Below are positions 18,501 to 26,559 of a stretch of DNA of 64,000 bases, piece after piece. Numbering within the stretch: the stretch's first letter is position 1; each line of letters opens with the position of its first letter. The notes below the pieces were generated by a model. That model did no database searches. It saw only the letters and a list, made by a program, of their open reading frames with translations, and was not told the DNA's origin. This DNA comes from Streptomyces geranii. Its GTDB lineage: Bacteria; Actinomycetota; Actinomycetes; Streptomycetales; Streptomycetaceae. The stretch covers positions 1 through 64,000 of the forward strand of contig NZ_KZ672954.1 of assembly GCF_002954775.1 (NCBI RefSeq), written 5' to 3'. Made by a program: the position numbers and the translations under genes.

Positions 18501-18627
18501 CGTCGAGACCCATGTCTCCCGCGCCTTCCGCAAGACCGGGGTCTCCTCACGCACCGCCCTGGCCACGCTGGTGGCCCGCCGCCGCGCGGGGAGCCGTTTC
18601 GTGGACGCCCGCGCGGACCGGGACTGA
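15595..18627 (+). CDS. Large ATP-binding LuxR (LAL) regulator
   Basis: The 1010-residue protein has an N-terminal AAA-type ATPase, with Walker A VDITGEAGIGKSRLLGEV near residue 60 and Walker B LLLALDDLHWADPASLELLDH near 160. A Ser/Pro-rich loop at about 262-295, TPR-like helices and a C-terminal LuxR helix-turn-helix (LTARELEIAELVAQGLTSQAIADRLYVSRRTVETHVSRA) follow. LAL proteins activate secondary-metabolite or stress genes. GTG 15595 has a GGGGGC site upstream. It is divergent from the ADP-ribosyltransferase operon, which is a plausible target. Confidence 0.85.
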   Translation: MRVDGVVGDSGSGVPLLGRSVELARFDELLDRAAGGARRPAGGGEFGDGGRSRLVDITGEAGIGKSRLLGEVCERARRRGMTVLRGRATEFERRVPFQVFTDALAHLAPHTLDGFQETDTEAVAPLLQRSGTADRFGLHRSTAALLTRLAAPSGLLLALDDLHWADPASLELLDHLVRHPVHAPVVLAVTRRDRQSPESLAARLTRELDTGTVVRLGLRPLSARDCAELAGPALPPAETTALYAASEGNPFYFLTLLQAHRGGTPPNSSAPPGPSAPHGSSASPNSSAPPELGTLLLDELTALDPAQRGLVDAVAVLGEHATPAMLSRVTGRSGAEFTADVHALTGRDLLRSTPQGLLTLRHPVVRTLVHESTPLLRRVEIHRLAARELARAGASAAERAHHVEQSLTDWDPAAVAVLEEAAARTARTAPASCAHWLDVVLRHLPHTPEHTAHRRELVLSRARALAACGGLRESRDLLQELIATPRTPRRSPGAPATDGNQDRVRVRAVVLCALVERHLGRCTEAVALLRRELARDPAPGDVVRLGLELGSAAPQDSGTSYAEVRTEVEVALAAARSLGDEVKEAGVLAVAALGEAYEGNMAAAHGLARQAAALVDSLPDNDLTALCEPLARLGWAEAFLERYPDAERHAERGLDIARRSGQLYVMPHLLLCLSHIRVQTCRISSALELADQAEDIARGIGSDQLLAFVLASKAAALVAACPPGDPRPLAVAEEAVAAAGTGVDWWASTAWCIFGWAALMAGDPVRARDAMLRAGGPELQRIQPSMRPLYLEILVTAALVTGRPEEARSWAERARKEAEQLGLPMLRASALRSTAHLPLAQGDTAAAADLFAEAAAESARCGAAFWEAYSLLLGAPLETAAGHGRSGTRAWLRGRRLAEAGGSGMLVGLADANRPPGGAAEAPYDSPDRAELTQLLATLTARELEIAELVAQGLTSQAIADRLYVSRRTVETHVSRAFRKTGVSSRTALATLVARRRAGSRFVDARADRD

Positions 18628-18691
18628 TCCCGGACTGATCCCGGTCCGGGCCGGGAAGCCCCTGCACCCTACTTGGCCCCCTGCTTGGCCC

Positions 18692-19552
18692 CTACTTGAC
18701 GTCGATGAAGTCGCCGGGCGACGTCGCGGCGCCGGTCGTGGCGGTACCGGCGAAGACGAAGCGGTAGTCGCCGTCGGAGCCGGCCTTGGTGGTGGTGCTC
18801 AGGGCGCCGGTGCGGCTGGTCTTGACCGTCTTGAGGGTGCTCCAGGTGCTGCTGCCCTTCTTGCGGAACTGCAGCTTCACCGGCTGGGTCGCGTATCCCG
18901 TGGTCTTGCCCGTGGACCAGTCGGCGCGCGTCAACTTGCCGGTGACCGTGATGGTCTTGCCCTTCTTCACCGGCTCCGGGGTGGCGTTGACGGTCAGCTT
19001 GGCGGCGCGCTTGATGTTGGCCCTGGCGACGTCGTCGTCGATGCTGATGTTCAGGTAGAGGTCCCAGGCGCCCAGGAGGAGCTTCCAGGCCCCCGGGGTG
19101 CCGTTGCCGCCCTTGAAGTCGACCGCGGGGTCGATGGTGAAGACCGCCTGGCAGCTGTAGCTGTAGCCGCCCTGGACCGTCGTCTCCGTGCAGGCGGGGT
19201 CGGCGTCCGTCCCCAGGGCGCCGGTGATGGTGTCCGTGCTCGAGATGTCGGTGCCCTGCCACAGGAACGCCTGGGTGAGGGCCAGGCCTTCCTCGTCGAA
19301 GGCGGTGAACGTGACGGGAACGGCCTTCTTGCCCGTCACGCCGAGAACGATGTCCTTGCCCTTGTTGACGACCCCCTTCGTGAAGGTGGTGTCGCCGATC
19401 GGGTCCTTCGGCAGCCCGCCGCTCTGCGAGGCGAGGGCTCTGAGATCCGTCGCCACCCCAGGACGCTCAACTCCCTGGGCGGCGCCCGGAAGAAGGAGCG
19501 CCGAGAGGACGAGGGCGCCGGAAAGGACGGTGGCCGTGGTGCGCATACGCAT
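18692..19552 (-). CDS. Secreted protein of unknown function
   Basis: The 286-residue protein starts MRMRTTATVLSGALVLSALLLPGAAQG, a clear signal peptide. The mature part is rich in beta-type sequence and ends with an Ig/beta-sandwich-like stretch (KGKTITVTGKLTRADW, QPVKLQFRKKGSSTW, SDGDYRFVFAGTATTGAATS) seen at the C-terminus of many Streptomyces exported proteins. A longer open frame to 20626 exists, but it overlaps the lipoprotein and membrane genes and lacks coding character there. No enzymatic motif was found. Confidence 0.7.
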   Translation of the reverse strand: MRMRTTATVLSGALVLSALLLPGAAQGVERPGVATDLRALASQSGGLPKDPIGDTTFTKGVVNKGKDIVLGVTGKKAVPVTFTAFDEEGLALTQAFLWQGTDISSTDTITGALGTDADPACTETTVQGGYSYSCQAVFTIDPAVDFKGGNGTPGAWKLLLGAWDLYLNISIDDDVARANIKRAAKLTVNATPEPVKKGKTITVTGKLTRADWSTGKTTGYATQPVKLQFRKKGSSTWSTLKTVKTSRTGALSTTTKAGSDGDYRFVFAGTATTGAATSPGDFIDVK

Positions 19553-19650
19553 GTGATTCCCCGAGGTTGAGTTGAAGTGAAGAGTGAAGGTGAAAGGTGG
19601 AAGCGAAGAGGCCAAGAGGCCGGTGCACGCCCGTATCGCGTGGACGGGGC

Positions 19651-20514
19651 TCAGGACGCGGGTGAGCGGAAGACGTCGTCGATGTCGATGCTGTAGTCGG
19701 GCGTCGGGTAGAGGCCGGTCGGGAACAGGTCCGTGGGGTACGGGTACGTCGGCTCGGAGCCCGGTGCGGGTACGTCGGCCGGGTCGGCGGTGGGCTTGCC
19801 GTCCGGGCTGCACACGTGCGGTGCCGAGGGCTCGGACAGTTCGTGGTCGACGACCCGCTTCGACCGGAAGTCCACGACGGCCCGGCCCCAGACGTCCTCC
19901 TCCCCGCCGCCGACCGCGACCTCCTCGGGCAGTTCCTTGGTGGCCAGCGGCTTGCCCACGGTGATCGAGAGAAGGGCGCCCTCGCAGGGGCTGCGGTCCG
20001 TCGCGTACAGGGCGGTGGGCAGGGCGATCCTCCGCTCGACGCGCGCGTCCAACTGGAGTTCGACGCGTTTCACCCGGCGGATGTCGAAGTAGTAGTCGGG
20101 CCGCGCCCCGTCCGAGAGCCGCTCGCCGTCGTCGCCGTCCGCGACTCCGTACACCAGCTTCCAGAACTCGAACTGCACGGTGATCTTCCGGCAGAGCGGC
20201 CCGTTGTACCCCGGCAGACTGACGACCTCCACCTCGCCGTCGTCTCCGTAGGTCTCCTTGGGCGTCTCGACGAAGCGCTGAACCCACTCCGCGGTTTCCT
20301 CGGCCGTCCACCCCTTGTTGTCGTGGCAACCGGACGCCCCGGTCGGATACGGAGGGGTGACGGACGGCGTCGGCGAAGGACTCGGCGGCTCGGACACCTC
20401 CGTCGCGCTCTCGGAAGGATCGCCGGACAAGGAGGTGCCCTGGGCGCCGGAACACCCCCCGGCGAACAGGACGACGCCGGCGAGGGCCGCGACGACGGGC
20501 GCGACGGGCCTCAC
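19651..20514 (-). CDS. Putative lipoprotein
   Basis: The 287-residue protein starts at GTG 20514, which overlaps the TGA of the upstream membrane-protein gene (GTGA), so translation is probably coupled. The N-terminus VRPVAPVVAALAGVVLFAGGC carries a lipobox, and the following region is Ser/Pro/Thr-rich. The globular part has an acidic helix (TAEETAEWVQRFVETPKETYGDD) and ends in Pro/Tyr-rich repeats. I do not recognise the family. With the four-helix membrane protein it probably forms a cell-envelope pair. Confidence 0.65.
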   Translation of the reverse strand: MRPVAPVVAALAGVVLFAGGCSGAQGTSLSGDPSESATEVSEPPSPSPTPSVTPPYPTGASGCHDNKGWTAEETAEWVQRFVETPKETYGDDGEVEVVSLPGYNGPLCRKITVQFEFWKLVYGVADGDDGERLSDGARPDYYFDIRRVKRVELQLDARVERRIALPTALYATDRSPCEGALLSITVGKPLATKELPEEVAVGGGEEDVWGRAVVDFRSKRVVDHELSEPSAPHVCSPDGKPTADPADVPAPGSEPTYPYPTDLFPTGLYPTPDYSIDIDDVFRSPAS

Positions 20515-20915
20515 CTGTCGAACCAGTTCCTGGCCTCCGCGGAGGCGGCGCCCCGCAGCACGACGAGGGGAAGGACGATGCCCGGGAGAACCCCGACGCC
20601 GCCCCCCTGCAAGAGGCCCACCACACTGCTCAGCAGGCTCAGCGCCTCGACGACGATGATCGTGACCCGTATCCCGTTCGCCCGGGTGCCGGCGAAGACG
20701 CCGCACAGCAGGAGCGCCCCCGCGACCAACAGCGTCAGCACCGCCACGAACCGGAGCAGCCCGACCCCCTCGTCGTCACCGTGGTCCACCGCGTCGTTCA
20801 CGACGGCCAGCAACAGGAACCCCGCCGCCAGGTTCAGCACGGCCTGGACCCATACCCCCACCAGCGCCAGCCTGACATTCTTCGGCATCTGCGCTTTCAC
20901 GCCCGGTGTCGTCAT
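20511..20915 (-). CDS. Small four-helix membrane protein
   Basis: The 134-residue protein has four hydrophobic segments (LALVGVWVQAVLNLAAGFLLLAVV, FVAVLTLLVAGALLLCGVFAG, VTIIVVEALSLLSSVVGLL and VLPGIVLPLVVL). No family motif is visible. Its stop overlaps the GTG of the lipoprotein gene downstream, so both are made from one message. The upstream region contains TACGTA, 7 bases, TACGTA around 20950-20980 near the likely promoter. Confidence 0.65.
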   Translation of the reverse strand: MTTPGVKAQMPKNVRLALVGVWVQAVLNLAAGFLLLAVVNDAVDHGDDEGVGLLRFVAVLTLLVAGALLLCGVFAGTRANGIRVTIIVVEALSLLSSVVGLLQGGGVGVLPGIVLPLVVLRGAASAEARNWFDR

Positions 20916-21036
20916 GACTCAAGACAACGGCACCTGTGTCAGGGACACGTCGGTAGGAGTACGTATTCGATGTACGTATGTGTCCTCGCCGGGCCCGCCT
21001 GCCTCGGGGCGGCGGACGGCCCGCCGCACCAGCAGG

Positions 21037-23292
21037 TCAGGCGCTGTCCAGGACCAGGGACAGTGGTGCCGGACGGGTGTGGCCGGCGTCCGCCCCGGCG
21101 TCGGCGTCCGTCGGCTGGTCCAGCATCACCACCGTGGCGAAGCGTTTTCCCGGGGACCAGTCGAGGTCGCACAGGAGTTCCGGGGTCGCGCCGACGATCA
21201 CGGTGAGCGGGATGCGGCCGGGCAGTTGGGCCATGAGGCCGACCAGTTCCACGGCCGCCGTGTCCGCGAGGTGGAGGTCGTCGACGATGAGGACGATCGG
21301 GCCGTCCTGGGCGGCGGCTTCCAGGAAGTGCCGCCAGACCTCCGCCCACTCGTCGGCGCCCTGCCGGACCGGCGGGCGGTTCATCGCCCCGAAGAGCGAG
21401 GCGCAGCGGGCGGAGAGCCGGTTGGCGCGGCTCTTGTCGGTGGTCAGACGCTGGATGACGGCCCTGATCCTGCTGCGGACCGTCCAGAGCGGGTCCGACG
21501 CCGACAGTCCGGAGCAGCTGGAGAGGATCATCCGGTGCAGGCCGAAGGGGCCCGCCTCGACAGCGTCCTCCCTGTTCCAGGTCAGCACCTGGGCCGCGGC
21601 CAACTCCTCCTCGGCGATTCCGGCCAGTTCGCGGAGCACCTCGCGGCGGGGCGCGTCGAGGTTGCCGAGGACGGTGATGAGGTGCGGTTGCGACCAGCGG
21701 GTGCTGTGGGTCATCACGCTCTGGAGCAGCTCCAGTTCGCGGCGGTGGGTGGAGTCGTCCTGACCGGTGCCGGCCATGTCGTCGGCGACGGTCCGGGGCT
21801 CGATCGCCGCCAGCAGCCGCCAGCGGGTGGGCACGCCGGGCAGTGCCTCGTACGAGAAGTGGTCCTCGGTCTCCTTCCGGGTGCGTTCGGAGACGACGAT
21901 GTCCCCGGGAGCGACCAGCGTGAGCAGGGAGCCGCACTCCTGGACCAGCGTGCCGTTGACCCTGGGCGGTGCGCCGCCGGGCCGTTCGCTCATGAGCACC
22001 TCGCCCGTGACGACGACGGCGCGGAGCACGGCGCCGCCGGTCATGGCCGTGCGCAGGGCGTCGGCGGCGCGGGCCGCACGGAGGGGGTGTTCCTGGTCCT
22101 CCGGGTCGACCGGGAAGAGACCGAGGGTGATGTCGCCCATCGAGGAGACGACCACACCGCCGAAGCGCTCGAACTCGTCCTGGACACAGGAGTCGAGGAG
22201 CCCCATCGCGGCGTCGAGATCGTCACGGTCGCCCCGGACCGGGCCGGGTTCGGTGCGTACGAGGAGCAGGCTGACCGGGCTGCGGATCGCGGAGTGGGCC
22301 GCTGGTACGGCGGCGGTGCGCACCGGCGGAAGGTCGCGGGCCGGGGGCCGGGGCGTCGTCTCCACCGGGAAGAGGGGGGTGGGGGCCGGCAGCCGGGCGA
22401 CGGCCGGTGAGCGCCCGCGGGGTAAGTCCTCGGGGTCGTGCGGGAGGGCCGGGGCGGTCCTCTTCGGCGCGGTGAGGACCGTCACCGCGGTCGCCGGGCG
22501 GGTGGCCGGGTCGTCCGGGGCCGGGGCGAGCTGGAGGTCGGGGTCGTGGGTGAGGATCGCCTGCTGGAGCAGCTGGAGTTCGCGGCTGGGTTCGAGGCCG
22601 AGGTCCTCGACCAGCAGGGCGCGCAGTCTGCTGAACACCCCGAGGGCGTCCGCCTGGCGACCGCAGCGGTACAGGGCGCGCATGAGCTGGCCGCAGGCGC
22701 GTTCGCGCAGCGGCTCGTCCTCCACCGTCGACTCCAGCTTGCCGAGCACCGCGTAGTGGCGCCCGCAGGCGAGTTGGGCCTCGAAGAGGTCTTCCAGGGC
22801 GTCCAGCCGGGTGTTCTGGAGAGTGGTCAGCTCAGGCCAGAGCAGTCCGGCTTCGGTCAGGTCGGCGAGGGCGGGGCCGCGCCACAGCCCCATGGCGTCG
22901 CCCAGGAGGAGCGCCGCCCGGTCGGGTTCGCCCGCCGCCAGCCGGGAGCGCCCCTCCTTCGCCCACCGGTGGAAGAGGTGCAGGTCGATGTGGTCGGGGG
23001 TGACGTCCAGGGAGTAACCGGGAGCCTGGGTGCGCAGGGTCACCGGCGCTTCCGCGGTGCCGCCGGTGACGAGGGTGCGGCGCAGGCCCCAGACCGCGTT
23101 CTGCAGGATCTTGCGGGCGGTCATCGGCGCCTCTTCGACGCTCCACAGAGCCTTCAGCAGTCTGCTGACGGGTACCGGCTGGTTGGGATGGAGGAGCAGA
23201 TATCCGAGCGTGGCCCGCTGTTTGCTCCCGCCGAGAGCGATCTGCCGTCCCTCTGTGACGACCTCAAGCGGACCCAACATCTTGAACCACAT
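21037..23292 (-). CDS. SARP-family regulator with cyclase-like and degenerate ATPase regions
   Basis: The 751-residue protein starts with an OmpR-type winged helix (about 1-95: LGPLEVVTEGRQIALGGSKQRATLGYLLL). A BTAD domain (about 96-250, RALYRCGRQADALGVFSRLRALLVEDLGLEPSRELQ) follows, which is the SARP architecture. Residues about 345-500 resemble a class III nucleotide-cyclase fold (FERFGGVVVSSMGDITLGLFPVD). The last 200 residues contain a Walker B-like PIVLIVDDLHLAD but no visible P-loop, so ATP hydrolysis is doubtful. SARPs activate antibiotic clusters by binding heptameric repeats near promoters. The protein stops where AfsR-like proteins would continue. Confidence 0.8.
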   Translation of the reverse strand: MWFKMLGPLEVVTEGRQIALGGSKQRATLGYLLLHPNQPVPVSRLLKALWSVEEAPMTARKILQNAVWGLRRTLVTGGTAEAPVTLRTQAPGYSLDVTPDHIDLHLFHRWAKEGRSRLAAGEPDRAALLLGDAMGLWRGPALADLTEAGLLWPELTTLQNTRLDALEDLFEAQLACGRHYAVLGKLESTVEDEPLRERACGQLMRALYRCGRQADALGVFSRLRALLVEDLGLEPSRELQLLQQAILTHDPDLQLAPAPDDPATRPATAVTVLTAPKRTAPALPHDPEDLPRGRSPAVARLPAPTPLFPVETTPRPPARDLPPVRTAAVPAAHSAIRSPVSLLLVRTEPGPVRGDRDDLDAAMGLLDSCVQDEFERFGGVVVSSMGDITLGLFPVDPEDQEHPLRAARAADALRTAMTGGAVLRAVVVTGEVLMSERPGGAPPRVNGTLVQECGSLLTLVAPGDIVVSERTRKETEDHFSYEALPGVPTRWRLLAAIEPRTVADDMAGTGQDDSTHRRELELLQSVMTHSTRWSQPHLITVLGNLDAPRREVLRELAGIAEEELAAAQVLTWNREDAVEAGPFGLHRMILSSCSGLSASDPLWTVRSRIRAVIQRLTTDKSRANRLSARCASLFGAMNRPPVRQGADEWAEVWRHFLEAAAQDGPIVLIVDDLHLADTAAVELVGLMAQLPGRIPLTVIVGATPELLCDLDWSPGKRFATVVMLDQPTDADAGADAGHTRPAPLSLVLDSA

Positions 23293-23665
23293 GGCTCCCC
23301 CAGCGAGTGGTCGGCGGGCGGCGGAGCGGATCGCGTCGCCCAGTCAAAACGTACCCAGCGATCATACAGATCGTGAAAGGCAATACCACGGGTGCCTGAA
23401 ATCCCGGAAATGGCTGCCCAGGGCCGTGATTTACCTACCGATGAGCGGACAGTGGATGTGCTGAGACCGCCCTCCGCCATGCTGACGGAGGCGGGTCGGC
23501 AACCGACCGACCCGCGCCTCCAGGAGTGCGCCGGCACCCTGCCCCCGTAAGGCGCAATTCCCATGTGCGTACCGGAATTCGGCGGCCTCTCGCCATAGCG
23601 CGCCTCTTCCACGGCCCGGGTGTCGGCTCGACGAAGAGCAACGAAGAGCAACAAGGAGCAGGTCA
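23293..23665. other. Divergent intergenic region, SARP and oxidoreductase genes
   Basis: These 373 bases separate the SARP gene (minus) from the imine-reductase-like gene (plus). A short repeat of CGAAGAGCAA occurs near 23632-23650 and AAGGAG lies 8 bases before the ATG at 23666. No ORF here has coding character. A SARP binding site may be present, but no clear pair of 7-mers could be assigned. Confidence 0.4.
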
Positions 23666-24547
23666 ATGTCGAACACGAACCAGGGTCCGGTAACCGTCCT
23701 CGGCCTCGGGATGATGGGCGCCGCCCTGGCCAACGCCTTTGTGAGGAACGGCAACCCGACCACCGTCTGGAACCGTTCCGCGGGCAAGGCGGAAGCGCTC
23801 GTCGCGCAGGGCGCGGTCTTCGCCCCCGACATCAGGGAGGCCATCGCGGCCGGCCCGGTCGTCGTGGCCTGTGTCTCCACGTACGAGGTGCTGAACGAGC
23901 TGTTCGCCGGTGCCGCCGCCGAACTCAAGGGCAAGGTCGTCGTCAACCTCACCTCGGGCACCCCCGAGGACGCCCGCGCCGCCGCGGTCTGGGCCGAGCA
24001 GCACGGTGTGCGTTACCTGGACGGCGCCGTCATGGCCGTACCGCAGATGATCGGCCTGCCCCAGGCCCTGATCTTCTACGGCGGCTCGCAGGAACTGTTC
24101 GCCGAGCAGGAGGAGTTGCTGAAGCCGCTCGCCGGCACGGGTGTGTACCTGGGCGAGGACACCGGTGTCCCGATGATCTACGACCTCGGTCTGCTGTCGC
24201 TGCTGTGGTCGAGCCTCGCGGGCTACTTCCACGCCGTGGCGCTCGTCCGGTCGGCCGGTGTCCCGGCGGAGGCGTTCACCCCGTTCGCCGCCGGCTGGAT
24301 CGAGCACGTCATCGCCCCGGCGATCCCGCAGAGCGCCCGGGAGATCGACTCGAACAGTTTCGAGACCGAGGTCTCCAGCCTCGATGTGAACAAGGCCGCG
24401 ATCGAGCATCTGGTGGCCACCAGCAGGCAGTTGGGCATCAACAGCGACTTGCCTGCCGCCGTCCAGGCGCTGATCGAGCGTCGGGTCGCCCAGGGGTTCG
24501 GCACCCACAGCCTGGCCAGCCTGGTCGAGGCCTTCGAGCAGGGCTGA
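23666..24547 (+). CDS. Imine reductase/3-hydroxyisobutyrate-dehydrogenase-like NADPH oxidoreductase
   Basis: The 293-residue protein has an N-terminal Rossmann fold (VTVLGLGMMGAALANAFVRNGNPTTVWNRSAGKAEAL, an NADP-type motif with Arg). A helical dimerisation domain follows with MIYDLGLLSLLWSSLAGYFHAVAL, where imine reductases place their catalytic Asp or Tyr. The length and the missing HIBADH Lys motif favour the imine reductase family, which reduces cyclic imines in alkaloid or amino-sugar pathways. AAGGAG precedes the ATG. The SDR gene follows after 120 bases, and the divergent SARP gene suggests pathway control. Confidence 0.7.
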   Translation: MSNTNQGPVTVLGLGMMGAALANAFVRNGNPTTVWNRSAGKAEALVAQGAVFAPDIREAIAAGPVVVACVSTYEVLNELFAGAAAELKGKVVVNLTSGTPEDARAAAVWAEQHGVRYLDGAVMAVPQMIGLPQALIFYGGSQELFAEQEELLKPLAGTGVYLGEDTGVPMIYDLGLLSLLWSSLAGYFHAVALVRSAGVPAEAFTPFAAGWIEHVIAPAIPQSAREIDSNSFETEVSSLDVNKAAIEHLVATSRQLGINSDLPAAVQALIERRVAQGFGTHSLASLVEAFEQG

Positions 24548-24625
24548 GCCACCGCGCGAGAAGTGACTTCATGAGCGACCCGGATCACCCGGCGATTAAT
24601 TATCGATGGCACCGAAACCAAGTCA

Positions 24626-24644
24626 CCCGGTTGATGAAACCGGG
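24626..24644. promoter_or_regulatory. Small hairpin between IRED-like and SDR genes
   Basis: CCCGGTT, GATGA, AACCGGG makes a 7-bp perfect stem about 24 bases upstream of the SDR start. It may be an attenuator or a processing site. It lacks a U-run. Confidence 0.3.
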
Positions 24645-24667
24645 CCCATTGAAGGAAAAAGCTGAGA

Positions 24668-25432
24668 ATGAATGCCTACGCGGGCAGGAAAGCCGTAATT
24701 ACCGGTGGTACGCACGGAATGGGTCTGGCGATCGCCAAGTCCCTGATCGCGGGCGGCGCCGAGGTCCTTGTCACCGGCCGCAACGAGAAGAACATCGAGG
24801 AGGCCAAGGCCGCGCTCGGTGTGGACGCGCACGTCGTCCGGTCCGATGCCGCCGACCTCGTCGCCATCGACGCGCTCGCCAAGACGGTCGAGGAGAGGCT
24901 CGGCCGGTTCGACCACCTCTTCGTGAACGCCGGCACGGCCGTCCTGGAGCCGCTCCAGCACGTCACCGAGGAGACGTACGACCGCCAGTTCGGCATCAAC
25001 ACCAAGGGTGCCTTCTTCGTCGTACAGCGCCTCGTCCCGCTCATCAACGAGGGTGGATCGATCGTCTTCACCAGCTCCATCGCCGACCACGGCGGCACGC
25101 CGGCCATGAGTGTCTACTCGGGCTCCAAGGCCGCGCTGATCTCCTTCAGCCAGGTCTTCGCCGCCGAGTTGCTGCCGCGCAACATCCGCGTCAACGCCAT
25201 CGGCCCCGGCTTCATCGACACTCCGAGCATGGGTGTCCCGGGTCTGAGCGACGAGGAGAAGGCCGGATTCATGGCGCTCGGTGACGAGATCACCCCGATG
25301 AAGCGCCACGGCCAGGTCGAGGAGGCGGCACGTGCGGCCCTTTACCTGGCCTTCGACGCCACCTTCACCACGGGTGCGCGTCTGCCGGTCGACGGTGGGC
25401 TCGGCCAGGGTCTCTCCTACCCGCAGCAGTGA
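24668..25432 (+). CDS. Short-chain dehydrogenase/reductase
   Basis: The 254-residue classical SDR has the cofactor motif TGGTHGMG at about residues 12-19, with an Arg after beta-2 (VTGRNEK) that favours NADP. It has FVNAG, the catalytic Ser in FTSSIA, YSGSK as the YxxxK active site and the PGFIDTPSM loop. It reduces or oxidises an alcohol/ketone of unknown identity. The same-strand oxidoreductase just upstream suggests a two-step pathway. Confidence 0.8.
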   Translation: MNAYAGRKAVITGGTHGMGLAIAKSLIAGGAEVLVTGRNEKNIEEAKAALGVDAHVVRSDAADLVAIDALAKTVEERLGRFDHLFVNAGTAVLEPLQHVTEETYDRQFGINTKGAFFVVQRLVPLINEGGSIVFTSSIADHGGTPAMSVYSGSKAALISFSQVFAAELLPRNIRVNAIGPGFIDTPSMGVPGLSDEEKAGFMALGDEITPMKRHGQVEEAARAALYLAFDATFTTGARLPVDGGLGQGLSYPQQ

Positions 25433-25672
25433 GGTTCTTCGGCGTTGCCGCTCCGGGGTGCGGACGGCTTTGGCGATTGACGTCATGCGGTTCGGGCTGC
25501 ATCGGGATCTGCGGAAGGCCCGGCAGATCGGTGGTGCAGCGTCCGCTGCACCACCCGACCGCGCTTGCACGAACATGAACAGCCCATCAACGCCTACCAC
25601 GTGGCCCATGACGACGAGGACCCGCCAACGGAAAACAGACCGCAGTCCAGATAAAGCCCCAGCTCACGCACT

Positions 25673-25761
25673 GTGGTTCCCGTACACGCGGGGGTGTTCC
25701 CATGTCCGTGACAGAAGAGCTGAGCTTGTCCTTGTGGTCCCCGCGCCCGCGGAGGTCCCTC
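25673..25761 (+). CRISPR. Two-repeat type I-E-like CRISPR relic
   Basis: A 28-base unit at 25673-25700 (GTGGTTCCCGTACACG then CGGGGGTGTTCC) and a second at 25734-25761 (GTGGTCCCCGCGCCCG then CGGAGGTCCCTC) closely resemble the type I-E repeats common in Streptomyces. Their starts are 61 bases apart, exactly the 28 plus 33 periodicity of that type, with one 33-base spacer at 25701-25733. The second copy is degenerate, as end repeats often are. No third repeat is seen 61 bases to either side and no cas gene is in the window. The region overlaps a possible small ORF. Confidence 0.5.
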
Positions 25762-25923
25762 GACGGCATCGGCCAAGGGCTCACCGACCTGGGCAAGGAC
25801 GTCGCAAACCACGAGACCTGGCTGCGCACCCTGGAACGCGCCCGCTGGCCACTGCCCACGATCGGCGTCCTCGCCGGGCCCGCGGGTGCCGCAACGGGAG
25901 CCGTCGCCCTCTTCACCCGCTGA
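25702..25923 (+). CDS. Possible small protein overlapping CRISPR-like relic
   Basis: A 73-residue frame from ATG 25702 ends in a hydrophobic segment (WPLPTIGVLAGPAGAATGAVALFTR) after an amphipathic helix with NHETWLRTLERARW, which looks like a small membrane-anchored protein. A terminator follows directly (25933-25969). However, the start codon lies in the spacer of the CRISPR-like pair and codons 12-20 coincide with its second repeat. No ideal ribosome-binding site is visible beyond the G-run of the first repeat. Either reading could be right, or a gene may have formed over a relic. Confidence 0.45.
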   Translation: MSVTEELSLSLWSPRPRRSLDGIGQGLTDLGKDVANHETWLRTLERARWPLPTIGVLAGPAGAATGAVALFTR

Positions 25924-25932
25924 ACAACACTC

Positions 25933-25969
25933 CGCCCCCTGCACGGTCATGACGGCCGCGCAGGGGGCG
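25933..25969. terminator. Bidirectional terminator hairpin
   Basis: CGCCCCCTGC (25933-25942) pairs with GCAGGGGGCG (25960-25969) and is followed by TTTCGG. It lies between the small plus-strand ORF and the end of the convergent CYTH gene. Confidence 0.65.
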
Positions 25970-25987
25970 TTTCGGCATGCCCGGGGG

Positions 25988-26542
25988 TCAGCGTCGCTGA
26001 GCGGCGACCGCGTCCGTGTACAGCTCGCGCGTCAACTCCTCGGAGCCGATGCCGAGTTCGGCCAGTACGACGCGGATGTCGTCGAGGGCCGAGCTGACGT
26101 CGTCCTCGTCGACGAGGGTCTCTACCTCCAGGAACGTCCCGTCGATCTCGGGCACGCGGACGAACGTGGCGAGCATCTGCCGACCGCGAGCCTCGAAGTC
26201 GTAGTTGCGGCAGCGCTTCTCGAAGGCGATGACCGGCGCATGGCCAAGGCCGCGCATGATCGCGTGGGCCGCCTCGGCGTCCGTCACCTGAGTCTCGTGC
26301 TCGGGCTTGGAGCCGGACGCCTCGTCGACCGCCGCGTCCTTGAACGTGAGGACCGTTCGGGTTCCCTCCGCACCTTGTACGGTACGCACGCGCAGTTCCT
26401 GGCCGGCCTTTTCCAGGGATCCGTCAGGCCGGTCGTAGTAAGTGTCCCGGTACACCTCGACGCGGGCCGTCGCACGCTCGTCGAGCCGCCGCATCACTGC
26501 CTCGGGCGAGTGGACGCGGGCCTTCAACTCAGCCTCGATCAC
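25988..26542 (-). CDS. CYTH-domain protein (class IV adenylate cyclase-like)
   Basis: The 184-residue protein begins with IEAELKAR, the EXEXK-type signature of CYTH/triphosphate-tunnel proteins. It continues with RDTYYDRPDGSL, ELRVRTV, VLTFKDAAVDE, EKRCRNYDF and FLEVETLVDEDDV, which supply the alternating acidic and basic tunnel residues. Relatives act on ATP (CyaB adenylate cyclase), thiamine triphosphate or polyphosphate. Streptomyces carry several paralogues of unknown substrate. It lies 18 bases downstream of the XRE regulator on the same strand, probably in one transcript. Confidence 0.8.
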   Translation of the reverse strand: MIEAELKARVHSPEAVMRRLDERATARVEVYRDTYYDRPDGSLEKAGQELRVRTVQGAEGTRTVLTFKDAAVDEASGSKPEHETQVTDAEAAHAIMRGLGHAPVIAFEKRCRNYDFEARGRQMLATFVRVPEIDGTFLEVETLVDEDDVSSALDDIRVVLAELGIGSEELTRELYTDAVAAQRR

Positions 26543-26559
26543 GGGCCGTTCCTCTCTGC

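Noticed and set aside
18692..20626. A 644-residue open frame
   Set aside because: Only its last 286 residues, from 19552, have signal peptide and protein-like composition. The rest is a shadow of the lipoprotein and membrane-protein genes.
20940..20985. TACGTA repeats near the small membrane-protein gene as an operator
   Set aside because: TACGTA is self-complementary and common; spacing and context are not enough to call an operator.
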